64,000 nt of DNA from Gimesia algae (GCF_007746795.1 NZ_CP036343.1:4315357-4379356), one strand, 5' to 3'; shown: positions 52,420-63,015, counted from the first letter of the stretch. Program-made: numbers and translations. The notes: generated by a model from the letters alone, not told the origin.

Positions 52420-55400
52420 TTAACCCGCTGGCGGTACTTCCGCAGTTCCTTCTTCGGCAGGAGTGGTTTGCGGCCCCATGAACCATTCGCTCATTTTCTG
52501 AATGATCACATACATGACGGGAACCATAAACACTCCAAACAATGTGGCTGCAGTCAGACCTGCCACCACTGCGGTTCCCAATGCCTGTCGACTGGCGGCA
52601 CCGGCGCCCGAAGCAATCGCCAGTGGAATCGCTCCCAAAATCGCACTGAAAGCGGTCATCAGAATCGGACGGAAGCGCAGGTGGCAGGCTTCAATCGCTG
52701 CATCAGCAATGGATTTCCCTGACTCGCGCTGTAGCTTGGCAAATTCCACAATCAGAATGGCATTTTTACTCGCCAGCGCAATCAGTAAGACAAAACCCAC
52801 CTGGGTGTAGATATTATTATCCAGACCGCGCAACATGGTGGCAAAGATAGCGCCAAAAATTCCAAGTGGAACAGACAGAATTACCGAAAGCGGGATGGTC
52901 CAGCTTTCATACTGAGCACATAAAAACAGATACACAAATACGATCGCCATCGCGAAGATGAACGGTGCCATGTTACCGGCTTCTATCTGCTGATAGGCAA
53001 TACCCGTCCATTCATATCCAAATCCCTCGGGTAGAATTTCATCACATAATTGCTCCATCCGGGTGATGGCCTGACCAGAACTGTATCCAGACGCAGGGTT
53101 ACCGGTGATAGAGGCAGTCGGATACAGATTGTAGTGGTCGACCTCCTGTGGCCCTGCAGAATCATTTACTTTGACCAGTGTATTCAAGGGCACCATCGTG
53201 CCTCTTTTATCTCTGACTTTCAACTGACCAATGTCTGAGACTTTACTGCGGTAATCTTCATCGGCCTGAACCATCACCTTGAAGACACGATTGAAGATGT
53301 TGAAATCGTTTACATAAGTAGAACCCAGATCGGCCTGCAGCGTATCAAAGACAGCGTCGAGCGGCACACCCATTTTGATGGCTTTTTCTCGATCTATATC
53401 CAGGTAAATCTGTGGCACTGTGGCACTGAAATTGGTATTCAGACCTGTCACAACCGGATCCGCGTTGCCACGATCCATTAAATCGGTGACTGTCATCTGC
53501 AGAACATCCATTCCAGCGGAATTCTTATCCTGAATCTGAATCTGAAACCCTCCGGCATTCCCCAGACCCTGGATAGCAGGCGGAATAAACGGGAAGGAAA
53601 TGGATTCCTGTATCTGGGCCAGTTCTACATGCAACCTTTTCACCAGAGCAAACACGGAAAGATCGGGAGCCTGACGTTTACTCCAGTCCTCCAGTGCAAT
53701 GATTGTCGTTGAGTAATTGGATGCATTCGAATTATTCAGGATCGAAAACCCACCCATCGTGATCACATGAGTCGCCGATGGCAGATCAGCGGAAATCTTA
53801 TTGATTCGATTTTGCACTTCGCGAGTTCGATTCAGAGAAGCCCCATCCGGCAACTGGGTGTTGATGAAAATATATCCCTGGTCTTCATTAGGCAGGAATC
53901 CCCCCGGCACAGATACAAATCCCACTCCGGTAGCAGCAAAGATTGCTACCAATGGAATGATCATGATAAATGCGTGCCGTACGAAGGATCTGACAAATCT
54001 CATGTAAAAATTCTGTGAACGATCAAAGCACCAGTTAAATCCGCGGAAGAAAAGACCTCGACGTTCTTGAGTCTCTCGTAACATGAATCCACACATTGCC
54101 GGGCTCAAGGTTAATGCACAGACCGAGGAAAACAGGGTGGCAATCGAAATCGTTAGAGCGAACTGCCGATACAGGCGACCGGTAATTCCCGGCAGCACCA
54201 TGGTCGGCACGAACACCGCCAGCAGCACCAGTGTCGTCGCGATCACCGGCCCGGTAATTTCCATCATCGCGATTTCTGTGGCTTTTTTAGGTGAACATTT
54301 TTCGGTATCCAGAATACGCGTCACGTTTTCGACAACCACGATCGCATCATCCACCACGATACCGATCACCAGCACGATACCAAACAGCGAAAGTGTATTA
54401 ATCGTATATCCCATCGCCAGCATCACCGCCATTGTCCCCAGTAATGACACTGGAATCGTAACTGCGGGAATCAATGTGGCTCTGAAGTCCTGCAGAAAGA
54501 CAAAGATCACGATAAACACCAGCACCAGCGCTACAACGAGTGTTTTTACCACTTCATCAATCGACGCTGTCACAAATTCAGTCGAGTCGTAGGGAACCGA
54601 ATATTCCAGTCCTTTGGGAAAATCTTTGGAAAGGCGTTCGAGTACTTTCCTGGACTGCTCCGCGACATCCAGCGCATTGGCACCGGGTAACTGGTAAATA
54701 GCAATCAGAGCTGCAGGTTTACTATCCAACTGAGAATATCCGGAATAACTCTGGGCACCGAGTTCCACACGACCGATATCTTTGATGCGCGTGATCTGTC
54801 CTTCCTGGCCAGTCTTGACAATGATATCTTCAAATTCATCTGCGCTGGACAATCGCCCTAATGTCGTCACAGTCAGCTGAAAGTCCTGATCTTTGGGACT
54901 GGGCTCCTGCCCGATTTGGCCAGCGGCCACCTGAACGTTCTGTTGGCGCAAAGCGTCGACCACGTCGGTTGTTGTGATATTCCGCGTATCCATCTGGTTC
55001 GGATCCATCCAGATTCGCATCCCGAAATCGAGTGCATTCACGACGTTCACGTCACTGACGCCGCTGATACGTGATAATTCATCATTAATATTAATGGTAG
55101 CGTAGTTGCTCAAATAGAGTCCATCGAAGGTCTCATCTGGCGAATTCAGTGCAACCACCAGTGTCATATTCGTCGATTTTTTCTGAGTGGTGACTCCCTC
55201 ACGTTTGACATCTTCAGGGAGAGAAGGATTGGCAATCGCTACCCGGTTCTGAACCAGGACGTTGGCCATATCCAGATCCGTTCCCACATCGAACGTCACC
55301 GTTAAGGTCATATTCCCGTCGCTGGTACTGCTGGATGACATGTACAACATGTTTTCCACCCCATTGACCTGCTCTTCAATGGGTGTGGCAACAGTATCAG

Positions 55401-55575
55401 AGACCACTTCCGCATCAGCACCACGATAGGTGGCCGTCACTGCGACAGTTGGGGGAGTAATGTCTGGAAATAATTCCACCGGCAGAAGAGGCAATGCGAG
55501 GGCTCCGACGATCGCGATAACAATCGAAACCACACTGGCAAAAATCGGATGGTAGATAAAAAACCGGGAAAACAT
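52420..55575 (-). CDS. RND efflux permease, HAE1/AcrB type
   Basis: The 1051-residue inner-membrane pump has twelve membrane segments and two large periplasmic loops. The N-terminal [20 protein letters not shown] and [20 protein letters not shown] are typical, as are [20 protein letters not shown] in TM4 with the proton-relay Asp pair, [20 protein letters not shown], and [20 protein letters not shown] at the end. It exports drugs, solvents or lipids using the proton gradient, together with the adaptor encoded 75 nt upstream on the same strand. No TolC-type outer-membrane gene is in the window, so that part is supplied from elsewhere. Confidence 0.96.
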   Translation of the reverse strand: MFSRFFIYHPIFASVVSIVIAIVGALALPLLPVELFPDITPPTVAVTATYRGADAEVVSDTVATPIEEQVNGVENMLYMSSSSTSDGNMTLTVTFDVGTDLDMANVLVQNRVAIANPSLPEDVKREGVTTQKKSTNMTLVVALNSPDETFDGLYLSNYATININDELSRISGVSDVNVVNALDFGMRIWMDPNQMDTRNITTTDVVDALRQQNVQVAAGQIGQEPSPKDQDFQLTVTTLGRLSSADEFEDIIVKTGQEGQITRIKDIGRVELGAQSYSGYSQLDSKPAALIAIYQLPGANALDVAEQSRKVLERLSKDFPKGLEYSVPYDSTEFVTASIDEVVKTLVVALVLVFIVIFVFLQDFRATLIPAVTIPVSLLGTMAVMLAMGYTINTLSLFGIVLVIGIVVDDAIVVVENVTRILDTEKCSPKKATEIAMMEITGPVIATTLVLLAVFVPTMVLPGITGRLYRQFALTISIATLFSSVCALTLSPAMCGFMLRETQERRGLFFRGFNWCFDRSQNFYMRFVRSFVRHAFIMIIPLVAIFAATGVGFVSVPGGFLPNEDQGYIFINTQLPDGASLNRTREVQNRINKISADLPSATHVITMGGFSILNNSNASNYSTTIIALEDWSKRQAPDLSVFALVKRLHVELAQIQESISFPFIPPAIQGLGNAGGFQIQIQDKNSAGMDVLQMTVTDLMDRGNADPVVTGLNTNFSATVPQIYLDIDREKAIKMGVPLDAVFDTLQADLGSTYVNDFNIFNRVFKVMVQADEDYRSKVSDIGQLKVRDKRGTMVPLNTLVKVNDSAGPQEVDHYNLYPTASITGNPASGYSSGQAITRMEQLCDEILPEGFGYEWTGIAYQQIEAGNMAPFIFAMAIVFVYLFLCAQYESWTIPLSVILSVPLGIFGAIFATMLRGLDNNIYTQVGFVLLIALASKNAILIVEFAKLQRESGKSIADAAIEACHLRFRPILMTAFSAILGAIPLAIASGAGAASRQALGTAVVAGLTAATLFGVFMVPVMYVIIQKMSEWFMGPQTTPAEEGTAEVPPAG

Positions 55576-55650
55576 CGTCGTCCGTTTCGTTATTTTTAGA
55601 GATCAGAATCACAACCCAGAGTTAAAGAAGTGTCACGAACCGCGAATTCT

Positions 55651-56979
55651 TTAGTTTGAGCCGGGTTTCGAGTCAGGCTGTGTTTTGACGGCTTTCCCAT
55701 CGGTCGGGGCTGCGGGGCTTTGTTTCACTGATTTCGAAGCCGTAGTTTTGTTGGAAATCGTAACGGGACGACCAGGGCGTGCGCGTTGCAGCCCTTCATA
55801 TATATATTTTTCACCCGGCTTGATTCCTTTCAGAATCACCCGCATGTTGTCTTCCACCTGGCCTATTTCAACGGGCCGTTTCTCGACCATGTTTTTCTCA
55901 CCAACAACCAGCAGATATTTACCTGCCAGATCGGTACCGATGGCTACGTCATGTACCAGAACTGCTCCCGGGATGGGATTTCCAGGAACACGCACACGAA
56001 CGTAGACACCGGGATAAAGTAATCTGCGAAGATTTTCGTCTTTGCTCTTTTCTGTATCACTCCCTGGGACAGTCGCCTTATTCTGCTGCCCGGCAGGTTT
56101 CTTTTGATTAGAATCCTGTGCAACAGGTCCTGGGACCTCAGGATTCGGGATCTTTGCCCGTAATTGAATCGTCCCTGTTCCGGGATCGACCTTGTTGTCC
56201 CAGAAATCAACGATTCCTTCATGCGGGTAACCTTCTTCATTGGACAAACCAACGTAAACCTTAATGGGATTCGGCCCGCCGGGGTCTCTGCCGTTTTTTA
56301 AAGCATTCAGCAGAATTCGTTCGCTCACATCGAAATACACATAAATCGGATCCATGGTTACGATCGTAGTGAGTAGTGTATTCTCTCCGGATCCTACCAG
56401 GTTACCGGCATCGACCAGGTTGCGACTGACGGAACCACTGATCGGTGCGCTGATGCTGGTATATCCCAGGTTGATTTTTGCCTGTTCGATATCTGCTTTG
56501 GCACCATCCACTGCCGCCTGCGCCCGTTCCTTGTCCGCTCTCGCATCATCGACATCCTGGGGAGTAACAGCCTGTTTTTTTAACAATATCAAATTACGTT
56601 CCAGAGTTGCCGTCGCGTCGATTAATTGAGCATTGGCTGCTTCCAGCGCTGCCTGGGCTTTATCCAGTGTTGCCTGATATTGATTGCGTTGAATTTCAAA
56701 CAGTAACTGACCTTCCTTCACTTCCTCGGAAGGAGTGAACAGGACTTTTTCCAGAATCCCATCGGCGCGAGCCCGAATATCAACTGATGCGATGGACGCC
56801 AGCGTTCCCGTGAAGTCCTGATTAAAAATTACAGTCTTCTGCACAGGTTCCGCCACCGTTACTGCCGGGGGCTTCATCTGGGGAGGTGGAGGTGTAGAAT
56901 TACATCCAAACAAAAGAATTATGGGAAACAAACAACAGGGAATTCTCAGATCAAACAAGCGAGTGGGCAATAGGTTCAC
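55651..56979 (-). CDS. RND efflux periplasmic adaptor (membrane fusion lipoprotein)
   Basis: The start is set at GTG 56979 because AAAGGGAG ends 4 nt upstream and a lipoprotein signal follows at once (CCLFPIILLFGCNS, lipobox LFGC); the frame continues upstream to a TTG at 57048 without a good site. The 442-residue protein has the MFP order: beta-barrel/lipoyl halves around a coiled-coil hairpin (VDIRARADGILEKVLFTPSE, KAQAALEAANAQLIDATATL, INLGYTSISAPISGSVSRNL) and a C-terminal membrane-proximal domain. A Pro/Gln/Lys-rich insertion near 290-315 is unusual. The C-terminal ~40 residues are Lys/Pro/Ser-rich and probably unstructured. Confidence 0.93.
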   Translation of the reverse strand: MNLLPTRLFDLRIPCCLFPIILLFGCNSTPPPPQMKPPAVTVAEPVQKTVIFNQDFTGTLASIASVDIRARADGILEKVLFTPSEEVKEGQLLFEIQRNQYQATLDKAQAALEAANAQLIDATATLERNLILLKKQAVTPQDVDDARADKERAQAAVDGAKADIEQAKINLGYTSISAPISGSVSRNLVDAGNLVGSGENTLLTTIVTMDPIYVYFDVSERILLNALKNGRDPGGPNPIKVYVGLSNEEGYPHEGIVDFWDNKVDPGTGTIQLRAKIPNPEVPGPVAQDSNQKKPAGQQNKATVPGSDTEKSKDENLRRLLYPGVYVRVRVPGNPIPGAVLVHDVAIGTDLAGKYLLVVGEKNMVEKRPVEIGQVEDNMRVILKGIKPGEKYIYEGLQRARPGRPVTISNKTTASKSVKQSPAAPTDGKAVKTQPDSKPGSN

Positions 56980-57138
56980 AGTTCTCCCTTTAAATCTCGA
57001 ACAAGACCTGCATGTCTTGAAGAATCGACGAATCTTAGCAGCTACCAATTCACAAGGATTGGATTAACAGGCATACTACTAATAAAAACACCTGAATTGC
57101 AATTGTCATTTCCCTGAAAAAGAGACTGGATCATAAAG

Positions 57139-57876
57139 ATGCATGAATCTTCACTATTGCCTTCCACCTGGAATGTACCAGGAGAATTCAGAGACCGCAT
57201 GGGCAAACAGGTTGGTCGCCAACGTACCATGATTGCAGAAGGGCATGCACTCATCATTTTACATGCCCCTCCCCATCCGGACGACATGAATCGGAAAGGA
57301 CGATTTTTCTGGCGCGAACCGGAAGGTACCTGGCATGCATCCGAATTCAAAGGTGGCCCAGATGCACTCAACCAGCATCTGGAGGAATATCAGCAGTTGC
57401 TGGAAGACTTTGACGATAAGGTAGATGAGGCAGTCAATTCTCTGGAATACCTGGAAGTGTTGAATCATCTGGGACCGGTCTATCGTGCGTTGTGCCATAT
57501 GACTCAGTCTCTGCAGATTGCGCGGGAGGCCATCCCAAAAGACAAACTGTTCATTGATTATCGTGACAGTTCATACCGTCTGGAACGTACTGCGGAACTG
57601 CTGATCGAAGATGCGAAAAATGCGCTGGACTATGTAGTCGCCAAACAGGCAGAAGAACAGGCCAAAGTTTCTGCCCGCATCGAAATGTCATCCCATCGCC
57701 TGAATCTGTTGATTGCGTATTTCTTCCCTATTGCCACACTGAGTGCAATTTTTGGATCGAATTTCCAGCATGGATATGAAAAACACATGATTCCCTACCC
57801 ATTCTGGATTATGGTCGCCACCGGCCTGGCCTTGGGATTCGTCATTCATATTTTTCTCAAACGCGGTCCACGTTGA
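57139..57876 (+). CDS. CorA-like two-helix membrane protein with GSN instead of GMN
   Basis: The 245-residue protein has a soluble N-terminal domain, a long helical region (about 80-195, LNQHLEEYQQLLEDFDDKVD, RIEMSSHRLNLLIAYFFPIA) and two C-terminal membrane helices separated by a short loop, as in CorA magnesium channels. The signature after the first helix reads ATLSAIFGSNFQHGYE, where CorA has GMN; here Met is replaced by Ser. It is also ~70 residues shorter than E. coli CorA, mainly in the N-terminal domain. Ion transport is possible but selectivity may differ. It is divergent from the RND adaptor gene. Confidence 0.8.
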   Translation: MHESSLLPSTWNVPGEFRDRMGKQVGRQRTMIAEGHALIILHAPPHPDDMNRKGRFFWREPEGTWHASEFKGGPDALNQHLEEYQQLLEDFDDKVDEAVNSLEYLEVLNHLGPVYRALCHMTQSLQIAREAIPKDKLFIDYRDSSYRLERTAELLIEDAKNALDYVVAKQAEEQAKVSARIEMSSHRLNLLIAYFFPIATLSAIFGSNFQHGYEKHMIPYPFWIMVATGLALGFVIHIFLKRGPR

Positions 57877-57897
57877 TACGTTCGACTGGTATCTGGT

Positions 57898-59070
57898 CTA
57901 ATGCATTTCAATCCTGCTGCTGGTCCAGCCGCTTTTGAAGCCACATAATGTTTTCAGCATCTGCTCTCTCAGAATGGGTGTCTGACACATTAGAGGCAGA
58001 AACAGATCCCGTCCCCAGCCCTTCAGCCAGCCATCCGATTGAAAAAACGGGGTCAACCAGCGAGTGACTTTCTGATAGTATAGAATCTTACTCCTTCGTA
58101 GAAGTTCGAACTGACGACACGCGATCGTAAAATCAGTCGTGTTCTTCAGGCATTCTGTAAACTCCCAGACATCTTCCAGAGCCAGATTCGCTCCCTGACC
58201 CAGGTGCGGACTGGTGGGATGGGCTGCATCTCCGAGAAAGACAATCCGATCGGCCCAACAGGATTCCATGGAAACATCGCGATACGTGGTAAAAGTCAAT
58301 TCTTCAAAGCGCTCAATCTGTGCCAGTATTTCTTCAGCCTGAGGACAGAGTTGTCTGACATCCTTTTTCCAGACCTCTATTCCCTGGCGTTTGTACTGTG
58401 TGAACTGATCAGCCGTTAACCCCCAAAAGAAACTGCACTGGTTCTTCCCTATCGGAAGCAGACCTACCAGTTTTTTTGTCCCTTCCACCAGTTGTAACAA
58501 CCGGTCCGTCACTGTGATACAGGAACCTGTTTTCCAGAGTGCACCATACTTGTAATCCACACACCGATGACGAATGCCTGAGGCATTACGCAATATCGAG
58601 CGGGCACCATCTGTCGCCACAATGCAGTCAAAGGGTTCACTTTGTTCTTCTTCATCCATTTCCAGGACCACCCCATCAACTGTCTGCCTGTAACCGGAGA
58701 TTCGCGAGTTCTCTCTTATCTGAGCACCAGCCTTTCTGCTCAGATCCAGCAGCATGCTGAACAGCAATCCGCGATGGACTCCCAGACCGAAAAGCTGAGT
58801 TCGCAGGCGTTGATACTCCAGGAAAACCAGTCGCCCGCCTGTATGTTTGACTGCCTCAATATAATCCAGGCGGGCAGACTGCTGTTCAATCAGATCATAT
58901 ATTTTCAGCTGCTTTAGTACCGTCTGACCAATGGGCTGAATCAGAATCCCTGCCCCCACGGGTCTGCATTTTTCAGCCTGCTCATAAATCGTGACAGCGT
59001 GTCCCTGTTGCGCGAGAAGAAATCCAGCAGTTGTTCCTGCAATACCGCATCCAGTAATCGCTATTTTCAT
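57898..59070 (-). CDS. FAD-dependent monooxygenase (UbiH/PHBH-like)
   Basis: The 390-residue protein has the dinucleotide fold at its start (KIAITGCGIAGTTAGFLLAQ, GHAVTIYEQAEKC), a DG-type motif (CIVATDGARSILRNASG) and the FAD-ribityl GD motif (FLGDAAHPTSPHLGQGANLA). This is the class A flavoprotein hydroxylase layout. The substrate may be an aromatic compound, a quinone or a lipid and cannot be told. No signal peptide, so cytoplasmic. It is convergent with the CorA-like gene and divergent from the M81 gene. Confidence 0.9.
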   Translation of the reverse strand: MKIAITGCGIAGTTAGFLLAQQGHAVTIYEQAEKCRPVGAGILIQPIGQTVLKQLKIYDLIEQQSARLDYIEAVKHTGGRLVFLEYQRLRTQLFGLGVHRGLLFSMLLDLSRKAGAQIRENSRISGYRQTVDGVVLEMDEEEQSEPFDCIVATDGARSILRNASGIRHRCVDYKYGALWKTGSCITVTDRLLQLVEGTKKLVGLLPIGKNQCSFFWGLTADQFTQYKRQGIEVWKKDVRQLCPQAEEILAQIERFEELTFTTYRDVSMESCWADRIVFLGDAAHPTSPHLGQGANLALEDVWEFTECLKNTTDFTIACRQFELLRRSKILYYQKVTRWLTPFFQSDGWLKGWGRDLFLPLMCQTPILREQMLKTLCGFKSGWTSSRIEMH

Positions 59071-59261
59071 TATTGACTCTCTACAAGGAACCGCCTGCTC
59101 ACGTCATAAACTGCCATTACACAATGCTCTTATTAGCGAATCATAGTCTTTCTGAGAAGCCGAATTTAAACAGGCAGGTTTCGCTTTCTATTCTACTGCC
59201 GATAATTTATCTTAACTGAAGCTGTGCTCATCCATGATCTGAAATCCCAGGAGTTGCAACC

Positions 59262-60764
59262 ATGAGAATTGCCACCGGCGGTGTGCTGCATGAAACCAGT
59301 ACTTACTCTTCCCTTCCCACCACACTTGATGATTTCATCAATGACCGGGGATTATTTCGTGGTAAAGAAATCATGGAAACTTTCCCGGGAGCAAATGTCT
59401 GTATCGGCGGATTCATTGATGGTGCCGAAAAACATGGATTTGAATTAATCCCACTGCTGTGGACCTTCGCATTTCCCAGCGGATTAATCGAGCGAAAAAC
59501 GTATGATGATCTACTTACAGAATTTCTGGAGCGCCTGAAAGCAGAGGAAGACGAAAACGGTCCTGTGGATGGTGTGCTGCTCGATCTGCATGGTGCAATG
59601 GTCATAGATGGGATCGAGGATGGCGACGGACACTTCATCTCTCAAGTCAGGGAATACATCGGCCCGGAACGACCGATCCTGGTCACACCCGATATGCACG
59701 GCAATCATTCCCAACTCCGCGTCGAGCAGGCAACAGCAATTTTAGGTTACGACACATACCCGCACATCGACATGAATGAACGCGGACAGGAAGCAGCCGA
59801 CCTCATCGTAAAAATTATCAATGGTGAAGTGAAACCGGTCATGACGCTTCGCCAGATCCCTTTGTTCTGGAGTACCGCATGCCAGGTAACAGCACACATG
59901 CCCATGAAAGAAGTCATGGACTATGCACACGAAATCGAAACGCGTTCCGGCATCTTAGGTGTAACGGTCTCGACAGGTTTTCCATGGGCTGATGTCCCCG
60001 ATGTGGGACCTTCCCTGATTATCGTCGCAGACAATGATCAGGAACTCGCTGACAAAACTGCAGAAGAATTTGGCAACTGGATCTGGGAACGCCGTCGTCG
60101 CTGGTACAAACTGCCGTTCACAGTCAAAGAGGCCATCAAACAGGGAGAGGAGATCGGCAAATATCCGATCATCCTCGCCGATCATGCAGACAATACAGGT
60201 GGTGGCACAGCCGGCGACTCTACTGAAATTCTGCAGACTTTCCTGGATCAAAAACTTGATCAAGCGTTAATCCTGAATATTGTCGATCCCGACGTAGTCG
60301 CACTGGCCCAAAAAGCAGGAGTGGGAGGTGAGATTGAAACTGAAGTCGGTGGTAAATCAGACCCGATCCAGGGGCCTCCGGTAAAAATGAAAGCAGAAGT
60401 CAAAGCGCTTTCAGAAGGAAAATTCAAATACGATGGCCCCATGTATGCAGGCTTGACCGGAAACATGGGACCTTCGGCCTGGATTCAACAGGACGGCGTT
60501 TCCGTGGTGGTTGTGACAGCTCGTGAGCAACCCTTTGGGCCTGCTTTCTCGAAAACACTGGGAATCGATTGTGAATCGATGAAGTATATTTCCGTGAAAT
60601 CGTCAGCGCATTTCCGGGCCAGCTTTGAACCGTTTGCCGGTTCCATTTTCAACGTGGAAGCGAAAGCCATCCACACACACGATTTCGCGAAACTCAACCA
60701 CCAGCGGAGAAACAGGGACTTTTATCCGGTAGAAATCCCCTACGAGAGCGCACCAGAAGTTTAG
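59262..60764 (+). CDS. M81-family metallopeptidase (MlrC-like)
   Basis: The 500-residue protein matches the MlrC / M81 family: RIATGGVLHETSTYSSLPTT at the start, DGVLLDLHGAMVIDGIEDGD, GPERPILVTPDMHGNHSQLR and GYDTYPHIDMNERGQEAADL, with the predicted metal-binding His/Asp residues. The C-terminal half is the MlrC C-terminal domain (LADHADNTGGGTAGDSTEIL). MlrC opens linear peptides in microcystin breakdown, but most relatives act on other small amide substrates. AGGAG lies before the ATG. The stop codon TAG is formed by the first bases of repeat copy B, so the element sits right at the end of the gene. Confidence 0.92.
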   Translation: MRIATGGVLHETSTYSSLPTTLDDFINDRGLFRGKEIMETFPGANVCIGGFIDGAEKHGFELIPLLWTFAFPSGLIERKTYDDLLTEFLERLKAEEDENGPVDGVLLDLHGAMVIDGIEDGDGHFISQVREYIGPERPILVTPDMHGNHSQLRVEQATAILGYDTYPHIDMNERGQEAADLIVKIINGEVKPVMTLRQIPLFWSTACQVTAHMPMKEVMDYAHEIETRSGILGVTVSTGFPWADVPDVGPSLIIVADNDQELADKTAEEFGNWIWERRRRWYKLPFTVKEAIKQGEEIGKYPIILADHADNTGGGTAGDSTEILQTFLDQKLDQALILNIVDPDVVALAQKAGVGGEIETEVGGKSDPIQGPPVKMKAEVKALSEGKFKYDGPMYAGLTGNMGPSAWIQQDGVSVVVVTAREQPFGPAFSKTLGIDCESMKYISVKSSAHFRASFEPFAGSIFNVEAKAIHTHDFAKLNHQRRNRDFYPVEIPYESAPEV

Positions 60765-60855
60765 ACTGTGTCCATTTTACTGTAGCGTCTCCCGGTCCAT
60801 TTGGACCGGGCATACCAGATTGAGAGACGCTATGGTGAAATGTGATACACTCTAG
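60761..60855 (-). repeat. Dispersed palindromic element, copy B (95 bp)
   Basis: The reverse-oriented copy; its outer arms pair at about 25 of 31 positions, and its inner hairpin is perfect (CCCGGTCC-ATTT-GGACCGGG at 60791-60810). It supplies the stop codon of the M81 gene and ends 2 nt before the stop codon of the convergent SUI1 gene, so it is the entire spacer and may act as a bidirectional terminator. Confidence 0.92.
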
Positions 60856-60857
60856 AC

Positions 60858-61199
60858 TCAGCCTTTGACCTTAAATCCCATTTGCTGCAGTGCTTCCCGT
60901 ACACGGTCCAACTGGTCGCCTTGAATTTCGAGTTCATCCTCTTTCAGGGCGCCGCCGGCACCACACCGGTCTTTCAGTTGTTTCAGCAGTTCAGGCAGGT
61001 CATTTCCCTCAATAGGCAAACCTCGAACTACGGTAACGCGTTTGCCCTTTTTACGTTTTTCCACAGACAGCTTTGCAGTCTGCTGTTCGGGAGGAATGCG
61101 AAACGCTGGTTCGGGAGGGCAGATACACTCTTCTTCCAGTTGCTCACATTTCTCACAACGGAGAGGTCGGTCAAACGGAGTCCCTTCAAATAAGCGCAT
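60858..61199 (-). CDS. SUI1/eIF1-like translation factor with zinc-ribbon N-terminus
   Basis: The 113-residue protein ends in a SUI1 domain: KGKRVTVVRGLPIEGNDLPE, LLKQLKDRCGAGGALKEDEL and IQGDQLDRVREALQQMGFKV, as in bacterial YciH and eukaryotic eIF1. The N-terminus has RCEKCEQLEEECICPP, a Cys pair motif that could bind zinc, an arrangement common in planctomycete members. eIF1 supports start-codon selection; the bacterial role is less certain. It starts 25 nt after the stop of the ABC-F gene on the same strand, so both ribosome-linked proteins are probably co-transcribed. Confidence 0.92.
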   Translation of the reverse strand: MRLFEGTPFDRPLRCEKCEQLEEECICPPEPAFRIPPEQQTAKLSVEKRKKGKRVTVVRGLPIEGNDLPELLKQLKDRCGAGGALKEDELEIQGDQLDRVREALQQMGFKVKG

Positions 61200-61224
61200 G
61201 AATACCCTTTCAAACGGAATTCGA

Positions 61225-63015
61225 TTAAGAAACCCGCGATTCCAGTTCTTCCCAGCGTTCGAGTAAAGATTCCAGTTCCTGCTGAATCGCTGCCACGCGT
61301 GTCGTCGCCTCAGCGATCACTTCAGTCGACTGTTTGAAAAAATCGGGAGAACCCATCGTGCTCTGCAACGCGACCTGTTCCTGTTCCAGTTTTTCAATCC
61401 GCTGCGGCATCTGCTCCAGTTCCCGTTCTTCTTTAAAACTCAGTTTGGCTGCTTTCGACTTTTCAACTTTTGGTTCCGGTTTGGTCTCTACAGCATTTTT
61501 CTGATCATCCGATTCCTGACTGGCTTCTGACTGATAGATATAATCATCGTAGCCGCCCGCGTATTCCTTGACCTGCCCTCCTTCTTCAAATACCAGCGTC
61601 GCCGTCACCACATTATTGAGAAAGGCACGATCATGGCTCACCAGCAAAAGCGTTCCGGGGTGATTACTAATCAGCTCTTCCAGGAGTTCGAGAGTCTCTG
61701 CATCCAGATCGTTGGTCGGTTCGTCCAGCACCATCAGATTGGTCGGCCTGGTAAACAGCTTCGCCAGCAACAGGCGATTTCGTTCTCCCCCCGAAAGATA
61801 GCGGGCCGGTCGACGTGCCCGTTCCGGTGTAAACAGAAAGTCCTGCAGATATCCATAAATATTTCTAGGCTGGCCATTAATCGTGAGTGTCTGCTGCCCT
61901 TCGCCGACATTTTCAATCACTGTTTTTTCTTCTTCAATCTGTTCGCGTAACTGATCAAAGTAGAGAATTTCCAGATTGGTCCCCTGGCGAATGGTCCCCG
62001 AATCCGGCTTCAGTTCCCCAAGCAACAGCTTCAACAGTGTCGTTTTGCCGGCTCCATTGCGACCGATAATTCCAATCTTGTCTCCACGTGAGATCAGGGT
62101 TGTCAGGTTTTGAATCACCGGTTCATCGTCATACGAGAATGTGACATCCTTCGCCTCGATCACCAGCTGGCCAGAGCGATCTGCAGTCGCAACCTGCATA
62201 TTGACATTGCCCACCCGATTTCTTCGCTCGCTGCGTTCTTCACGCATTTTTTTCAATGCTCGTACGCGACCTTCATTGCGCGTGCGACGTGCTTTAATCC
62301 CCTGCCGGATCCAGACTTCTTCCTCTGCCAGCTTTTTGTCAAACAGCGCATTCTGTTTTTCCTCGGCTTCCAGAAAAGCTTCTTTGCGTTTGAGGAACGT
62401 GTCATAATCGCAGGTCCAGTCATAGATCTTCCCGCGATCAATTTCGATGATACGCGTTGCCAGTGCCTGCAAAAACACCCGGTCGTGGGTCACGAACAGC
62501 AGGGTTCCTTCGTACGACTGTAGAAACTGTTCCAGCCACTTGATCGCCGGAATATCCAGGTGGTTAGTCGGTTCATCCAACAGAAGAATATCGGGGGATT
62601 GCACAATCGAAGCTGCCAGGAGCACGCGTCGCTTCATACCTGAAGACAACGATTCGAAATTATCATCGCCGTTAAGGTCCATTCGGGAGAGAATCCGCTC
62701 GACAGCGTGTTCGGTCTCCCAGTCATGTTCAAAGAACGGCGCAGCTGCCTCGGCCACATAATCGTGAATTCTTCCTGTGTCGCCTCCTGGCACTTCCTGG
62801 ATCAACCGGGCAATCCGCACATCTTTATCCCGTTTGATTTGTCCATCATCGGGGTCTAACTCACCGGCGATCATCTTCATGAGCGTCGATTTCCCCGCAC
62901 CATTTCGCCCCAGCAGACCAATGCGTTCGCCCGCATAAATTTCCAGGCTGATTTCATCCAGCAGCGGAGGTCCACTCCACGTAAAGGAGACTTGATTAAT
63001 ACTCAACAGAGACAT
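61225..63015 (-). CDS. ABC-F ATPase (Uup-like)
   Basis: The 596-residue protein has two ABC domains and no membrane segments. Walker A: GLLGRNGAGKSTLMK and GIIGRNGAGKTTLLK. Signatures: SLSSGMKRRVLLAASIV (an SSGM variant of LSGGQ) and YLSGGERNRLLLAKLF, each followed by a Walker B LLDEPTNHLD or VLDEPTNDLD. A linker of charged helices (EEEVWIRQGIKARRTRNEGR) and a C-terminal coiled coil (LEQEQVALQSTMGSPDFFKQ, ELESLLERWEELESRV) match the Uup branch. ABC-F proteins bind the ribosome E site and relieve stalled translation. The SUI1 gene follows after 25 nt. Confidence 0.95.
   Translation of the reverse strand: MSLLSINQVSFTWSGPPLLDEISLEIYAGERIGLLGRNGAGKSTLMKMIAGELDPDDGQIKRDKDVRIARLIQEVPGGDTGRIHDYVAEAAAPFFEHDWETEHAVERILSRMDLNGDDNFESLSSGMKRRVLLAASIVQSPDILLLDEPTNHLDIPAIKWLEQFLQSYEGTLLFVTHDRVFLQALATRIIEIDRGKIYDWTCDYDTFLKRKEAFLEAEEKQNALFDKKLAEEEVWIRQGIKARRTRNEGRVRALKKMREERSERRNRVGNVNMQVATADRSGQLVIEAKDVTFSYDDEPVIQNLTTLISRGDKIGIIGRNGAGKTTLLKLLLGELKPDSGTIRQGTNLEILYFDQLREQIEEEKTVIENVGEGQQTLTINGQPRNIYGYLQDFLFTPERARRPARYLSGGERNRLLLAKLFTRPTNLMVLDEPTNDLDAETLELLEELISNHPGTLLLVSHDRAFLNNVVTATLVFEEGGQVKEYAGGYDDYIYQSEASQESDDQKNAVETKPEPKVEKSKAAKLSFKEERELEQMPQRIEKLEQEQVALQSTMGSPDFFKQSTEVIAEATTRVAAIQQELESLLERWEELESRVS

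Noticed and set aside
54083..54592. Plus-strand frame of 169 codons rich in Ile, Ser and Thr
   Set aside because: Antisense of RND permease membrane helices; composition is the mirror of hydrophobic codons.
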